Origin: Symbiodinium natans
Lineage: Eukaryota; Sar; Dinophyceae; Suessiales; Symbiodiniaceae
DNA: 64,000 bases
Assembly (NCBI GenBank): GCA_905221605.1
Contig: CAJNDS010001369.1
Location: forward strand, 248,001-312,000
Direction of reading: 5' to 3'
The position numbers were made by a program, and so were the translations under genes. The notes under the pieces are model-generated. The model saw nothing but the letters and a program-made list of their open reading frames with translations, was not told the origin of the DNA and searched no databases. The first letter of the stretch is position 1, and the number at the start of each line of letters is the position of its first letter. This document shows, one piece after another, positions 1-9,598 of this stretch.

Positions 1-2
1 TG

Positions 3-1325
3 AATGCTCGAGCTTGCACTCTGGTATTAGGGGCTGTTGATGAATCGTTGAAGGAGGATTTGGTGAGTCGAAGGGCAACCACCAGCATCATAGCTATGTT
101 GTTTAGACTGCATACGGTGTATCAGCCTGGCGGACCTCATGAGAGATCTCGAGTCCTTCGCGCCCTACAAGAACCTCAAACCCCGGAGAACCTCACCCAG
201 GCCTTGGCTCTGCTACGAAATTGGCCGAGATCGATGCAAAGGTGTCAGGATATGGGAATGAGTTTTCCAGACAGCACTGTTTTGGCCAAGGCTCTGACAA
301 CTAGCGGTGGAAAGTTCATCACAGAGAGCCCGGACGCGGCTTTTCGCACCCAGTTGCTGAGGTCATCTTTGCGCATTGATGGTCAGCCTAGCCTGGATAG
401 TGTGCACAAATACCACCAACATTTGCAAGCCGAGATTGAGAATATGGCCGCAACGAATGTTGACCAAGGTGGACCAAGGTTGAGAGCGATGAAGACGGGA
501 GACGGCGGTCATGCTGAACAGTCATCATCGGCGAAAGCGACAGCCCCGTGCAGATACTTCTTCAAGAGTCAGGGCTGCAGGCGGGGAGCGAAATGCCCGT
601 ACGGCCATGACATGGGGAGCTTGAGCAAGTTTGAAAGGGCGAAAAAGTGTCTTCAATGTGGAAGTGAAGACCACCGTCAGCGTGATTGCCCTACCACCAG
701 AACATCGCGTACCTCAAAAGGGTATACCGAGACGGCGGCAAAGGACGCATCACCGTCGGCTTCATCAACCTCAGGACCTAGAGTTCAGAAGGTCACCTTT
801 GAGGAAAGTGCCACTGCCGAGGACGCCGCAACCGTCAAGGGTGATCCCGTGTGGACAATGGAAGCCCTTCTCAAGGCCGCTGCCCAGGTGATCCAAACCT
901 CAAACCCCGAGCCGGAACCGAAAGCCCCGAGCATGAAGGTGATGAGATTGGGGAGAAGGGAGGATGAGCACTTAGATGCTGAGGACGTGTACGCGCTGAT
1001 GGATTCTGGAGCCACGCATCCTCTTCGCCGAGCATGGTCGCAAGAAGAATGGCAGCGCGCTGAACCCACCGTGGTAACCCTGGCAGGAGGAGAAAGCGTG
1101 GAACTTCGGATGCATGAAGGGGGGACAATCCTGGTCCCTATTTCAACCGAGGGGTATCAGGCGCCTACTGCCCCCATCGTGCCGCTTGGGTCGCTAGTTC
1201 AGCAATTGGGGTACACCCTGGAATGGAGCGCAAAGAAGTGCCGGTTAGTTGTGGGAATCGAGGAGATGTACATCATCTACGTGTTCGTAATGGTTGCCCG
1301 GAGATTACCGAATGCCAGGCCCTGA
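3..1325 (+). CDS. copia-1 Gag-protease, 5' partial
   Basis: The frame is open from base 3, so this is the C-terminal part of a longer Gag. A CCCH zinc finger (CRYFFKSQGC followed by C and H, about 549-615) is followed by a CCHC-type knuckle (CLQCGSEDHRQRDC, about 651-692), both expected to bind RNA during packaging. An aspartic protease follows with the active-site triplet in LMDSGATH near 1000, which would cleave the polyprotein. The last residues overlap the next ORF by about 100 bases. Similarity to the integrase-side polyprotein resumes in the -1 frame near 1250, so either a programmed -1 shift or a one-base lesion joins the two. The final 20 or so residues of this ORF look like out-of-frame sequence. 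Confidence 0.85.
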   Translation, partial: NARACTLVLGAVDESLKEDLVSRRATTSIIAMLFRLHTVYQPGGPHERSRVLRALQEPQTPENLTQALALLRNWPRSMQRCQDMGMSFPDSTVLAKALTTSGGKFITESPDAAFRTQLLRSSLRIDGQPSLDSVHKYHQHLQAEIENMAATNVDQGGPRLRAMKTGDGGHAEQSSSAKATAPCRYFFKSQGCRRGAKCPYGHDMGSLSKFERAKKCLQCGSEDHRQRDCPTTRTSRTSKGYTETAAKDASPSASSTSGPRVQKVTFEESATAEDAATVKGDPVWTMEALLKAAAQVIQTSNPEPEPKAPSMKVMRLGRREDEHLDAEDVYALMDSGATHPLRRAWSQEEWQRAEPTVVTLAGGESVELRMHEGGTILVPISTEGYQAPTAPIVPLGSLVQQLGYTLEWSAKKCRLVVGIEEMYIIYVFVMVARRLPNARP

Positions 1326-4300
1326 ACCTGATTGCACGTTTGGAAAACGAGAAGCTTGGGTTGCTGAAGAAGAGTACGGCTGAAACCCGGGAACGTGTGC
1401 GACAAGCAGCGGTGTCTCTGGAGAGGAACTGGTTTGATCACCTTCTTCAGTACTGTCGTGGTGAGAGAGCGTCAAATGCCCTTCAGGCAATTGGAGAAGC
1501 TCCCTTCTTTCAGAATGTGCCGCTGGAAGCAAAACAGGGATTGGTGGAGGGATACCCAGAGCATAACGGCTGGCAAGCGCTTCGAGGGTTACATCACCTC
1601 AATCGCCGCTCGAGAAGAAGATTGCATGAGTCAGACAAATGGATTGTGCACTTGTTCGCTGGAAAGGAGTCCAGGGAAGAGTACAAGTACTTGGAGCGTC
1701 ATGGCTATGTGGTTCTGGAGCTGGATCTGGAAAGGGGAGCAACACATGATGTTCTCAGTCCTGCTGTGTGGCGAGCACTGGAATGGGCAGCTCGATCTGG
1801 AAAAATCGCTGGAATCATTGGTGGCCCTCCCTGCAGATCTTACTCGATGCTTCGGTATCAAAGGCCAGGACCAAGCCCCGTTAGAACCAATGCCTATCCC
1901 TATGGTGGTTGGCCTGGACAGCCAGCAGCTGAGGAGGAGCTTGCAGTGAAGGATACGTCGCTGTTTGTGCGGATGATTTACCTTCATGCATTGGCTACAG
2001 CTGGTAGGGTGATCGCTCAGCCCGGGCCTGAACAACAACGGGAAGTGAGTTTTCTACTTGAACAGCCCCAGGATCCACGAGAATTCCTTCGGTGGGATCA
2101 TGAGCTTTATGATGAGGTGGTTAGTTTTTGGAGAAGCGACTTGTGGATTGGCTACGCTAACGAAGCTGGACTCGCAAGGTACTCTGTGGATCAAGGAGCT
2201 GTGGGACATTTCGCCAGGAAACCTACCTCGTTGGGGACAAATCTGACCATGCTGAGCTCCTTGGATGGACTTAAGGCGGAGGGATACTTTGATCCGTGGC
2301 AGGGATCCTCAAGGGACTTGGCGAAGTGGGGCCCTGGGTTGGTAGAAGCAATCGTGAAGGCGATCATAGTGCACCGCAGTATACCAAGAATGCTAGCCAT
2401 GTCGGCGGAGCAATGGGCTGATCATGTTCGTAGGGGGCATCTACCATTCAGGCGTGATTGCATGACCTGTGTGCAAGCGGGTGCCACGGGACGGCGGCAT
2501 TCCAGAGTGGAGCACCCCGACGCTTTTGTCATGACGGCAGATTTGTCTGGACCCCTAAAAGAGCATGGTCTGGATTCACATGGGAGAGGAAGAGCGCCTG
2601 CCAAGTTTCGGTACCTCTTTGTGGCCAAGCTTAGAGTTCCCAAGGATTTCGTCGACGATGGACGAGGAGTAGGCCTGGACTATATCCCGGGAGATGATCC
2701 TCTACATGAGCCGGTGCCTCCTGATGATGGACTAGAGGAAGAACATGGAGGAGAACAAAGGGTATCTGGTGAGGTAGAAGCGGGAGAAGTAGAGGAGAAC
2801 GGCGAAAAAGAGGAGGACGAACCTGAGCGAAAGCGGCCGAAAGAAGATCTTGGTGAAGACCTAAAGCCCCCGGACATGGTGAATCTGATTTTCGCTACTG
2901 GATTGCATGATAACAAAAGCGCTACGGTGTTGGAGGCAATCCAGGACGTGGTTCTCTACGCTCGCTCCTATAACATCCCAATCCTGAGGTTCCACTGCGA
3001 TCGATCAATGGAGTTCTTTGCGAAAAATTCACGACAGTGGATCAAGGAGCAAGGGATGAGGATGACCAGCAGTGAAGGTGGAGAGCATCAGTCTAATGGA
3101 GCAGCTGAGAACACGGTTAAATGGATCAAGCAGCGAGCCCGAACTCTCTTAGCTGGTGCCAGTCTTCCTCAACGATTGTGGCCATACGCAGCGGACTACG
3201 CAGCAACGATGCAGCGATCGTCGGTGTTGGGTTTTGAAGCAAAACTGGCTGCCCCTTTTGGTGCCAAAGTCCTCATCAAGAAGAAGCCCTACATTGGATC
3301 AGGACATGGTGGAAAAATGGATGATCTCGCACCAAGATGGGAAGAGGGGAGCTACTTGGGATTGTCCAATGCAGTACGGCAAGGGCATTTGGTGTACATC
3401 AACAATGAAGGAGAAAGATTTCTTCACACCGCTCATGTTCGTCCAGGACTACACGATCCAGGACCTCCCACGGAATCTGTTGAAGCGGAAGAATCTTCAA
3501 GTGCACGACGCCGATTGAGGGCCAAAACAAGCATAAGATCGATGACGTCGATGGCACAGATGGATCAATCGCTGGCAGAAAAGGAGTTGGAAAAGGAGGT
3601 GGAGAGAGTGCTGGGAGAATGGAACAGGGAAGAAGCGGAGGAGTTGGTGGTGCAAGCGTGCTCAATTTTGCCTAGAACTGCAAACAAGTACGGGCTATTT
3701 CGACATGGTGGAGTCATGGGCTTGACAAAGGCTACCTATGATCGACCTTGGATGGCACGATTGCTGGTTAAACTTCTTCAGGACGTTGATCCCGACGCGG
3801 AGTTTGCATCAGTGTACGTTTCTTTAGATGGAGAAAAGGCCCTTCACAGAGACTCACATAATGAAGCAGGCTCGTTGAACTACTTGTACCCCGTGAAGCT
3901 TCCACGCCGAGGAGGAGACCTGTGGATGGAGCTATGTGAGGGTGATGTGGTTACTGGATCCATCATGGAGCTGCAAGACAATAAGGGGAAGATGTACTAT
4001 GGGAACGTCATACCTCTTCTTGAAGGACAAGTTAGGACCATCAATCCCCGTAAGCGGCATGCTGTACTGCCTTGGAAGGGCAAGCCTGGGGAAAGGATAG
4101 TGGTCATTGGATACACTCCGGCTCGAGTGGGGAAAATCTCATCAGCGGAAAGAGAACAGCTGTCTGTTTTGGGCTTTTGTCCTCCAACTCTGACCTACGA
4201 CGACTCTGTTGCTGTTCGAGCCCTTAGAGTGAAGGCAGTGGACAAATCCATTGTCGAGGAGGAGCCGGAAGCATTGAGTGGAGGTGGGTGGACCGAAAGA

Positions 4301-6160
4301 GTGGAAACTTCAGATGGAATTCTTCTCTTCGTGGTGGACTGGAAGCTCAGCCGAGAACGCCCGCCAAATCACCCCGTGAGCAATGATGGAGCTGGTGTTG
4401 TCCAAAGCAAAGACCCAGAGGAGTGTATGGCGGAAGAGATGTATGTCGTTACGAGCGATCAGAAGGCAAGGATTCCCCTGATGATGTCGATTGAAGCAAT
4501 GGGATCTAGCCCAGTCGCGGTGAGGAAGACCGAGGTGAACTACACAAGGAATATTGAAGAGCTTTTAGCCTCATTGAAAGAGCCATTGGCTGTAGTTCAC
4601 ACAGTACACCCCTCTGAAGTGGCCCCGAACTTGGAAAACTGGAAGCCGTCGATGATCAAGGAGCTGAATGCAATCGGCCACGCGGTGATCAGGCTCAAAA
4701 AAGGAGATCCTTTGAGGGAAGTGTGGATGGAAAAGAAGGGTATGCAAATGCTGCCAATGAAGTTGGTCTACACGGTGAAGCCTCCAGATGCGGCCCCATT
4801 GGTTGAAGGTGACGCGTGGTTCAAAAGGAAAGTCCGGGCGGTCATTTGTGGCAATATGGCTGGAGACTCTGATTTGGAGGTATACACTGGTGCTGCCCCT
4901 GCAGAGGTTGTACGCGCAGCTCTGTCAATAGCCAGCAAATTTGGTTGGTCGGCAGCAGTGTTGGACGTCATTTCGGCTTTCTTGCAGACGCCATTGGATG
5001 AGATCCCGAATGCTCCGATTGTGATCGCTGTTCCCCCTCGAGCGTTGGTCCAAGCCCAGCTGGCAGAGGAGGGAGAACTATGGGGGATAACCCATGCAGT
5101 TTATGGTTTGCGTGAGTCGCCCCGTTTATGGGGCATCTTTCGTGATGGCGAGATGAGAAAGCTGAAGACGACCCTAAACGACAAGGAGATCGTCCTGGTC
5201 CAAGGTCACATTGAGCCGACGTGGTGGGCAATCAAAATGGAGGGCTGCACCATTGGGATCTTGGTGATTTACGTGGACGACTACTTGATCTTGGCGTTTC
5301 CTGATGTAATCACTGTGGTGTCGAATGCGGTTCAGCGGGTTTGGAAGACTTCGGCATTGCAGGTGGCCTCCGCATTGAATCCAATTCGTTTCCTGGGAAT
5401 GGAGATTCATGTAACCACCCGAGGGTTCACTATTTCGCAACGACCCTACATTCGAGAACTTCTACGACTACATGAAATTGGCAGTCAAAGATTGGATGTG
5501 GTCCCTGTAAATCGGGAAATTGGAAGTTTCGAAGCGAGCCCCGAGGAAGGCGTGTTTTCCCAGGAGGAGTTGAAGTTCGCTCAGCAATGCGCAGGCGAGA
5601 TTCTATGGCTGAGCCAGAGGTCAAGACCAGACTGGGGATATGTGGCCTCCCTGCTATCCTCGTTAACAACAAAGGCTCCGAGGAGGGTGGCAGAGATCAC
5701 AATGAAGGTATTGGGGTACCTACAACGTACCATGGAGTACGCCCTTTTCTTGGAGGCAGACTCCACTGGATTGGTCTCCTATGCTGATAGCTCGTTTGCG
5801 CCGTCTGGAGCGAGATCACATACAGGCTGGGTGACAATGCTGTTTGGAGCCCCAATCAGTTGGCGGTCCAGTCGCCAGTCGACCACCTCGTTGTCGACTG
5901 GGGAAGCAGAGCTCAATGCGGCTGTGGAGGGAGCCTTAGCGTTGATGAGCTCACAAGCCTTGCTCACTGACGTAATGGCGAACCCCGTCGACTTGGTTTT
6001 GGAAACTGACTCAACAACAGCTTTGTCCCTGGCAGAAGGCTCAGGGTCGTGGAGGACGCGACAGGATCAAGGCGAATTGGTTGTACGAGCACATAAGGGC
6101 AGGACATCTGAAGATGGTGCATCGAAGTGGAGAGATACAACCTGCCGATGTTCTGACTAA
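1223..6160 (+). CDS. copia-1 Pol: methyltransferase-like, integrase, 2OG-dioxygenase-like, RT, RNase H
   Basis: 1645 residues. In order: a C5-methyltransferase-like domain (VHLFAG 142-147, GGPPC 200-204 with the would-be catalytic Cys204, EQP 280-282); an integrase with an N-terminal H..H..C..C zinc site near 401-415 and a DDE triad at D440, D593 and E629 (D-to-E spacing 35, typical); an acidic linker; a double-stranded-beta-helix 2OG/Fe(II) dioxygenase-like domain (H875-x-D877, H946, R958); copia RT with YVDD at 1350-1353; and RNase H with D1521 and the TGEAE motif near 1561. The RNase H end is cut: after residue 1620 the frame leaves the conserved sequence and stops, and the missing end lies in the next ORF. 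Function is insertion of element cDNA plus an unproven base-modifying role. Confidence 0.9.
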   Translation: MERKEVPVSCGNRGDVHHLRVRNGCPEITECQALNLIARLENEKLGLLKKSTAETRERVRQAAVSLERNWFDHLLQYCRGERASNALQAIGEAPFFQNVPLEAKQGLVEGYPEHNGWQALRGLHHLNRRSRRRLHESDKWIVHLFAGKESREEYKYLERHGYVVLELDLERGATHDVLSPAVWRALEWAARSGKIAGIIGGPPCRSYSMLRYQRPGPSPVRTNAYPYGGWPGQPAAEEELAVKDTSLFVRMIYLHALATAGRVIAQPGPEQQREVSFLLEQPQDPREFLRWDHELYDEVVSFWRSDLWIGYANEAGLARYSVDQGAVGHFARKPTSLGTNLTMLSSLDGLKAEGYFDPWQGSSRDLAKWGPGLVEAIVKAIIVHRSIPRMLAMSAEQWADHVRRGHLPFRRDCMTCVQAGATGRRHSRVEHPDAFVMTADLSGPLKEHGLDSHGRGRAPAKFRYLFVAKLRVPKDFVDDGRGVGLDYIPGDDPLHEPVPPDDGLEEEHGGEQRVSGEVEAGEVEENGEKEEDEPERKRPKEDLGEDLKPPDMVNLIFATGLHDNKSATVLEAIQDVVLYARSYNIPILRFHCDRSMEFFAKNSRQWIKEQGMRMTSSEGGEHQSNGAAENTVKWIKQRARTLLAGASLPQRLWPYAADYAATMQRSSVLGFEAKLAAPFGAKVLIKKKPYIGSGHGGKMDDLAPRWEEGSYLGLSNAVRQGHLVYINNEGERFLHTAHVRPGLHDPGPPTESVEAEESSSARRRLRAKTSIRSMTSMAQMDQSLAEKELEKEVERVLGEWNREEAEELVVQACSILPRTANKYGLFRHGGVMGLTKATYDRPWMARLLVKLLQDVDPDAEFASVYVSLDGEKALHRDSHNEAGSLNYLYPVKLPRRGGDLWMELCEGDVVTGSIMELQDNKGKMYYGNVIPLLEGQVRTINPRKRHAVLPWKGKPGERIVVIGYTPARVGKISSAEREQLSVLGFCPPTLTYDDSVAVRALRVKAVDKSIVEEEPEALSGGGWTERVETSDGILLFVVDWKLSRERPPNHPVSNDGAGVVQSKDPEECMAEEMYVVTSDQKARIPLMMSIEAMGSSPVAVRKTEVNYTRNIEELLASLKEPLAVVHTVHPSEVAPNLENWKPSMIKELNAIGHAVIRLKKGDPLREVWMEKKGMQMLPMKLVYTVKPPDAAPLVEGDAWFKRKVRAVICGNMAGDSDLEVYTGAAPAEVVRAALSIASKFGWSAAVLDVISAFLQTPLDEIPNAPIVIAVPPRALVQAQLAEEGELWGITHAVYGLRESPRLWGIFRDGEMRKLKTTLNDKEIVLVQGHIEPTWWAIKMEGCTIGILVIYVDDYLILAFPDVITVVSNAVQRVWKTSALQVASALNPIRFLGMEIHVTTRGFTISQRPYIRELLRLHEIGSQRLDVVPVNREIGSFEASPEEGVFSQEELKFAQQCAGEILWLSQRSRPDWGYVASLLSSLTTKAPRRVAEITMKVLGYLQRTMEYALFLEADSTGLVSYADSSFAPSGARSHTGWVTMLFGAPISWRSSRQSTTSLSTGEAELNAAVEGALALMSSQALLTDVMANPVDLVLETDSTTALSLAEGSGSWRTRQDQGELVVRAHKGRTSEDGASKWRDTTCRCSD
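1637..2210 (+). other. C5-methyltransferase-like domain in copia-1 Pol
   Basis: Three landmarks of cytosine-C5 methyltransferases occur in order: motif I (LFAG, SAM binding) with an acidic ELD about 20 residues on, motif IV (GGPPCRSYS, nucleophile Cys) and a motif VI relative (LLEQP instead of ENV). A distal DQGAVGH...RKPT segment resembles one after the ENP motif of the DIRS-1 copy. It sits between protease and integrase, an unusual place. C5 methyltransferases in dinoflagellate retrotransposons are known; activity of this copy is not shown. Confidence 0.75.
3690..4160 (+). other. 2-oxoglutarate/Fe(II) dioxygenase-like domain in copia-1 Pol
   Basis: The domain lies between integrase and RT. 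It shows the metal-binding HRD (H875, D877), a distal His (H946) and an Arg twelve residues later (R958) for the 2-oxoglutarate carboxylate, the pattern of AlkB/prolyl-hydroxylase-type enzymes. The distal His is followed by PWKG, and the DIRS-1 domain has the same PWKG at the same place, so the two look homologous. Substrate is unknown; nucleic acid is plausible given the setting. Confidence 0.7.
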
Positions 6161-6587
6161 GGCGATGCCTTCGACGCGGATGATGCAGCTCATGGAACTC
6201 TGGAACCTGAAGAAGAGAGCAGAGGAGCTGGAAGATGAGTCAGGGGGAGAAACTGCGTCAACTACGAGCCCTGGCATGAGAGTGCTTTTGGCATTGATGA
6301 TTTTGGCCCAGTCTATCACACCAAGTAGTTCGGAAAGGCTTGGTCAAGACATTGCAACGCTGGATGATGTGGAGCCGCTCAAGGTTGATCGAGGGCTAGC
6401 AACGTGGATTGTTTTCTGTGGATTGGTGTTTATAGCAGTGGCAGCCTGGGAGCTACTCAAGTGGATGGGGTGGCAGGCATTTTTTCGCTTATCACCAGGA
6501 GCTTCGTCCAGAAGAATGCGCCGACTGCAAAGGTTAAGGGATGCCACAGCCCAAGCAATAGCCGATGAGTTTATGAGACGTGCTTAG
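6081..6587 (+). CDS. copia-1 RNase H end plus hydrophobic C-terminal module
   Basis: The start of this ORF (about 6081-6215) is the standard copia pol ending, with HLKMVHRSGEIQPADVLTKAM, and continues the previous ORF after a +1 change of frame near 6060-6070. An intact parent would therefore have one long pol. Beyond RNase H come a signal-like hydrophobic stretch (MRVLLALMILA, about 6276) and a clear transmembrane segment (TWIVFCGLVFIAVAAW, about 6402-6450), followed by a basic tail. Copia-2 shows the same arrangement. The ATG is internal; the true N terminus belongs to pol. Confidence 0.8.
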   Translation: MYEHIRAGHLKMVHRSGEIQPADVLTKAMPSTRMMQLMELWNLKKRAEELEDESGGETASTTSPGMRVLLALMILAQSITPSSSERLGQDIATLDDVEPLKVDRGLATWIVFCGLVFIAVAAWELLKWMGWQAFFRLSPGASSRRMRRLQRLRDATAQAIADEFMRRA

Positions 6588-6596
6588 GAGCCCGAG

Positions 6597-6947
6597 ATGG
6601 AGCCAGAACAAGTATCACATGTCGATTTTGGCCCAGCTTCGTCATCGTCGAGGAATGGAAGCAGGAGCGCACCTTCCAGAACGAGCGTGGAGCGGCAAGT
6701 TCAAACGGACCCACCTGCTATTACAAGGCCAGACCCTCCGCCGCAGCAGGTCGTGATTCGGTACCTAACAGAGCCGCCGCCGGACCATGTTTACCAGTTG
6801 CCGGGAAGGCCAACATATCACATCCATCGTGACTGCTATGCCTTCCGACATCCTGGAACCTCACTTCGGGTAGAGTCTTTACAGATTTGCGGCTTTTGCT
6901 TGAGACATAATGGACGAGCGCCCCCTGGAAGTGAGAATGAAGGATGA
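6597..6947 (+). CDS. small zinc-binding ORF downstream of copia-1 pol
   Basis: 116 residues starting at an ATG nine bases after the pol stop. The N-terminal half is Ser/Arg/Pro-rich and probably disordered. The C-terminal half has YHIHRDC followed about 17 residues later by CGFC, a possible H/C-x-C-C zinc site. Its position directly after pol suggests an accessory protein of the element. I do not recognise the family; a structural or nucleic-acid-binding role is only a guess. Confidence 0.5.
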   Translation: MEPEQVSHVDFGPASSSSRNGSRSAPSRTSVERQVQTDPPAITRPDPPPQQVVIRYLTEPPPDHVYQLPGRPTYHIHRDCYAFRHPGTSLRVESLQICGFCLRHNGRAPPGSENEG

Positions 6948-8740
6948 AGCATGCCTAGCGTCTGCTTCAAGGAGGAGTGAAGATGCCCTGGCAGGAAGAG
7001 CATGATGATCGTTGCGACGCGGCCTCTTTCTACCATCAAGGGGAAGGCTACGGAACATGTGCCCCTTGGGTTTTTAGGACAAATGCAGTGCAAAACGCAT
7101 AGCAGGGTCCTTTCAAGGAACAGAGGCAATGCAAGAAGCATAGCCAAGCATGAGAACTTGCTAAGCAAGGGAACGTTGAATTTGAGTTCAAGCATACAAA
7201 GCACTTTTGACCATAATGTACAGAGCATAGCGCTACATGTCGGTTGTGCCAAAAGAAAAAGGCGAGACCCTTCAATTCGAAGCCATGGATTACACATCGG
7301 GAACCGATTCCATGGGCCCCCAGCAGACAGATCAATCTGCATTTCCGCAGTTTACGTAAGGCCACAGCAATGAAATGGAGCAACCGACCCGGTTGACGGG
7401 GGCAGAGGAGAGGAAGACTGGGCAGTCTTCCTTGGACATAACACGATGAACAATCAAGGCAAGACCAGTCCAGAGTACTCCATGGAGGTCAGCAGTGGTG
7501 CAGCCCCGAGCAAGAGGCTCTCCGCTCCATTAGGCTCACCGCAGACCCAGAAGGGTGTCCTAGTTCCGACAAGTTGCATCGTAACCACCTCGAGCAGACG
7601 CGACCTTCAGCCAAAAGGGGTTTGTTGGCGCTTGCAAGCACGCCTGACCAACTGCATCTTCGGAGCGATGCATCTTGATCCCCTTGCGCCAAGCCCTTGA
7701 AGGACCCACCTACCAGCAGAGCCCATGGCAGATCTCTGCCTCCCCTGGCCTGACCCCCTCGCTGCTCGGCAGGTGCCCATTACCATGTCCGCAAGAAAAA
7801 GTCGGCTCCTCGCCCAGAATCACGACGGTTCAAACATCGGTCTCTGGGCTCATGTGGCGCGCACTCCAAGCAGAACATCACTTTGGGAAGAATGTCAGCC
7901 TGGCCCCCACATGAGCCTCTTTACTTAAATCTGCCAGCAGCTTCGTGCGCACAGGACCTCTGAAGATGTTGTTTAAATGGCTTACCGCACCAGCTGCAGA
8001 ATTCGGACGCGTTATCCTAATTCCCCTCCATTGCAGACACCCTTCTTCATTTGTCCAAAACTTTTCCGGCATCTTTCTGAAGGCGGAGAATCCTCTGACA
8101 TGTTTCTTTTGAATCACTTCTCGCACCTCCGCTGGCTCAGAGGTAGACTGTTCAGTCGCTCCTCCAAGAGGGAGCGCTTCGTACGAGTCAGGAAACTTGC
8201 AAGCAAGCACTGCAGACCAGCCAGGGCTCCATGGTGGTCAGCAGTGGGGCACCCCGAGCGCAGCGACAACTCCCGATAACGGCCACTTTCAAATTCTCGT
8301 TACTGGCGGCATCACAAGGCGTGGATGGCGTCCTGTATTTGCCGATATTGCACCACCTTCTGGTACTGAAAGGTAGTAAGCGCGGCAAGGGCCAATTACC
8401 CTGTATCTGATTTAAGGCGCACCTGACCAACATCTGTTTTGCTTGCATGGAGGCATCCTTCTGGAGTGGATGGTGGCTTTTGAATGAATGTGCAGCCACT
8501 GATATCCTTGAACACATGGCTAAAGAAACAACATCTTGCCAGTGTAGATAGGAAGGCTCGCAACTCGCGAGCACCGACAGTTGAGGTTGCCGAATGTCAT
8601 TCTGCGCCCAGTACTTCTGCGCTGGTTGTCAGTTTGTTTGTCAGCCGGCAGGGCTGCCGCAGTGCGAGAAAAATCGTGTGAGAACAACAGCATTATGATT
8701 TCCTGATGGAGTGGGGTTTTATTTCCTGAAAGGTTACCGC
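6948..8740. other. degenerate region downstream of copia-1
   Basis: No ORF here looks coding on either strand. It probably contains the 3' UTR and LTR of copia-1. Two stretches, about 7479-7690 and 8225-8460, look like diverged copies of each other (both contain a TCCATGG-GGTCAGCAGTGG block and a later CGC-CTGACCAAC block). Confidence 0.45.
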
Positions 8741-9598
8741 CCGAGAGGTCATGTCCGGCTTTATGGGTTTAGAGCCAAGGGGTTTTGGTGAGGGTTGAGG
8801 GCTCAAGGGGATTTTTGAGTTTAGGGTTTGCACTCAGGGGGTTTTTGGGTGGTTTTTTTCGTTTAGGGTCATTTTAGGGTTTGGGCTCAGGGGTTTGATG
8901 GTTAGGTTTTTGGTTTTTGTGGGTTTAAAGTTTAGGTTTTTGAGGGGTTTTTTCGGGTTTTGCGTTTTATGGGTTTAGAGCTTAGGGGTTTTAGGGTTTG
9001 GGGCTCAGGGGATTGTAGGGCTTGGGGTTTTTTCGGGTTTAGGTTTTTCGTGTTTCGGGCTCAGAGCTCTTGAGGGTTGAGGGGTTTTCAGGGTTTAGGG
9101 TTTGGAGTTTTTGCAGGGGTTAGGGTTGAAAAAAAGGAGGTTTTTTAGGGTTTTGGAGGCTTTTCCGGTTTTAGGAAGGGTTTTATTTAAGTTTTGTAGG
9201 GTTTAGGGTTTAGGGTTTTTGGGCTCAGGGTTTTTAGGGCTGAGGGTTGATCAGGGTTTAGAGTTTTCAGGGTCTCGAGTTTCGGGCTTCTTAGGGTTGA
9301 GGTATTGGGGTGTGTTAGGGGTTAGGGTTTTAGGGTTTATTTTGTTCGGTGTAGGGCTTAGGTTATTTTTGGGCTGAGGGCTTGAGGTCCTTTAGGTTTT
9401 TTTTTCGGGTTTCGGGTTTAGGGGTTTTTAGGGTTTAGGGTTTTTCAAGGTGGGTTTAGGGTTTTTCAGGGTTAAGAGTTTGGGAATTTTTGTGGGGTGT
9501 ATTTGGGCTTAGTAGCTTAGGATTTTTCAGGTTTACGGCTCAGGGACTTTTTGGGGTTTTGGGGTTTCGGGGATTTTAGGGTTTAGGGTTTCGGCTTT
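8741..9598 (+). repeat. degenerate telomere-like TTTAGGG array, left block
   Basis: Dense but imperfect TTTAGGG units with variants such as TTTCGGG, GGGCTCAGGG and GGGGTTTT, G-rich on the + strand. TTTAGGG is the reported dinoflagellate telomere repeat. The degeneracy and internal position point to an interstitial array or telomere-derived satellite rather than a live chromosome end. Confidence 0.85.

Larger units (their letters stand above)
1..6947 (+). mobile_element. Ty1/copia retrotransposon copia-1, 5' end outside window
   Basis: Order seen is Gag zinc fingers, protease, methyltransferase-like domain, integrase, dioxygenase-like domain, RT and RNase H. Integrase before RT is the defining copia order. 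The element enters the window already inside gag, so the 5' LTR is missing and the 3' LTR cannot be identified by comparison. A purine-rich stretch near 7398-7415 could be a polypurine tract, which would place the 3' LTR just after it, but this is a guess. Both gag/pol and the RNase H end need frame changes, so this copy is probably inactive. Confidence 0.9.
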
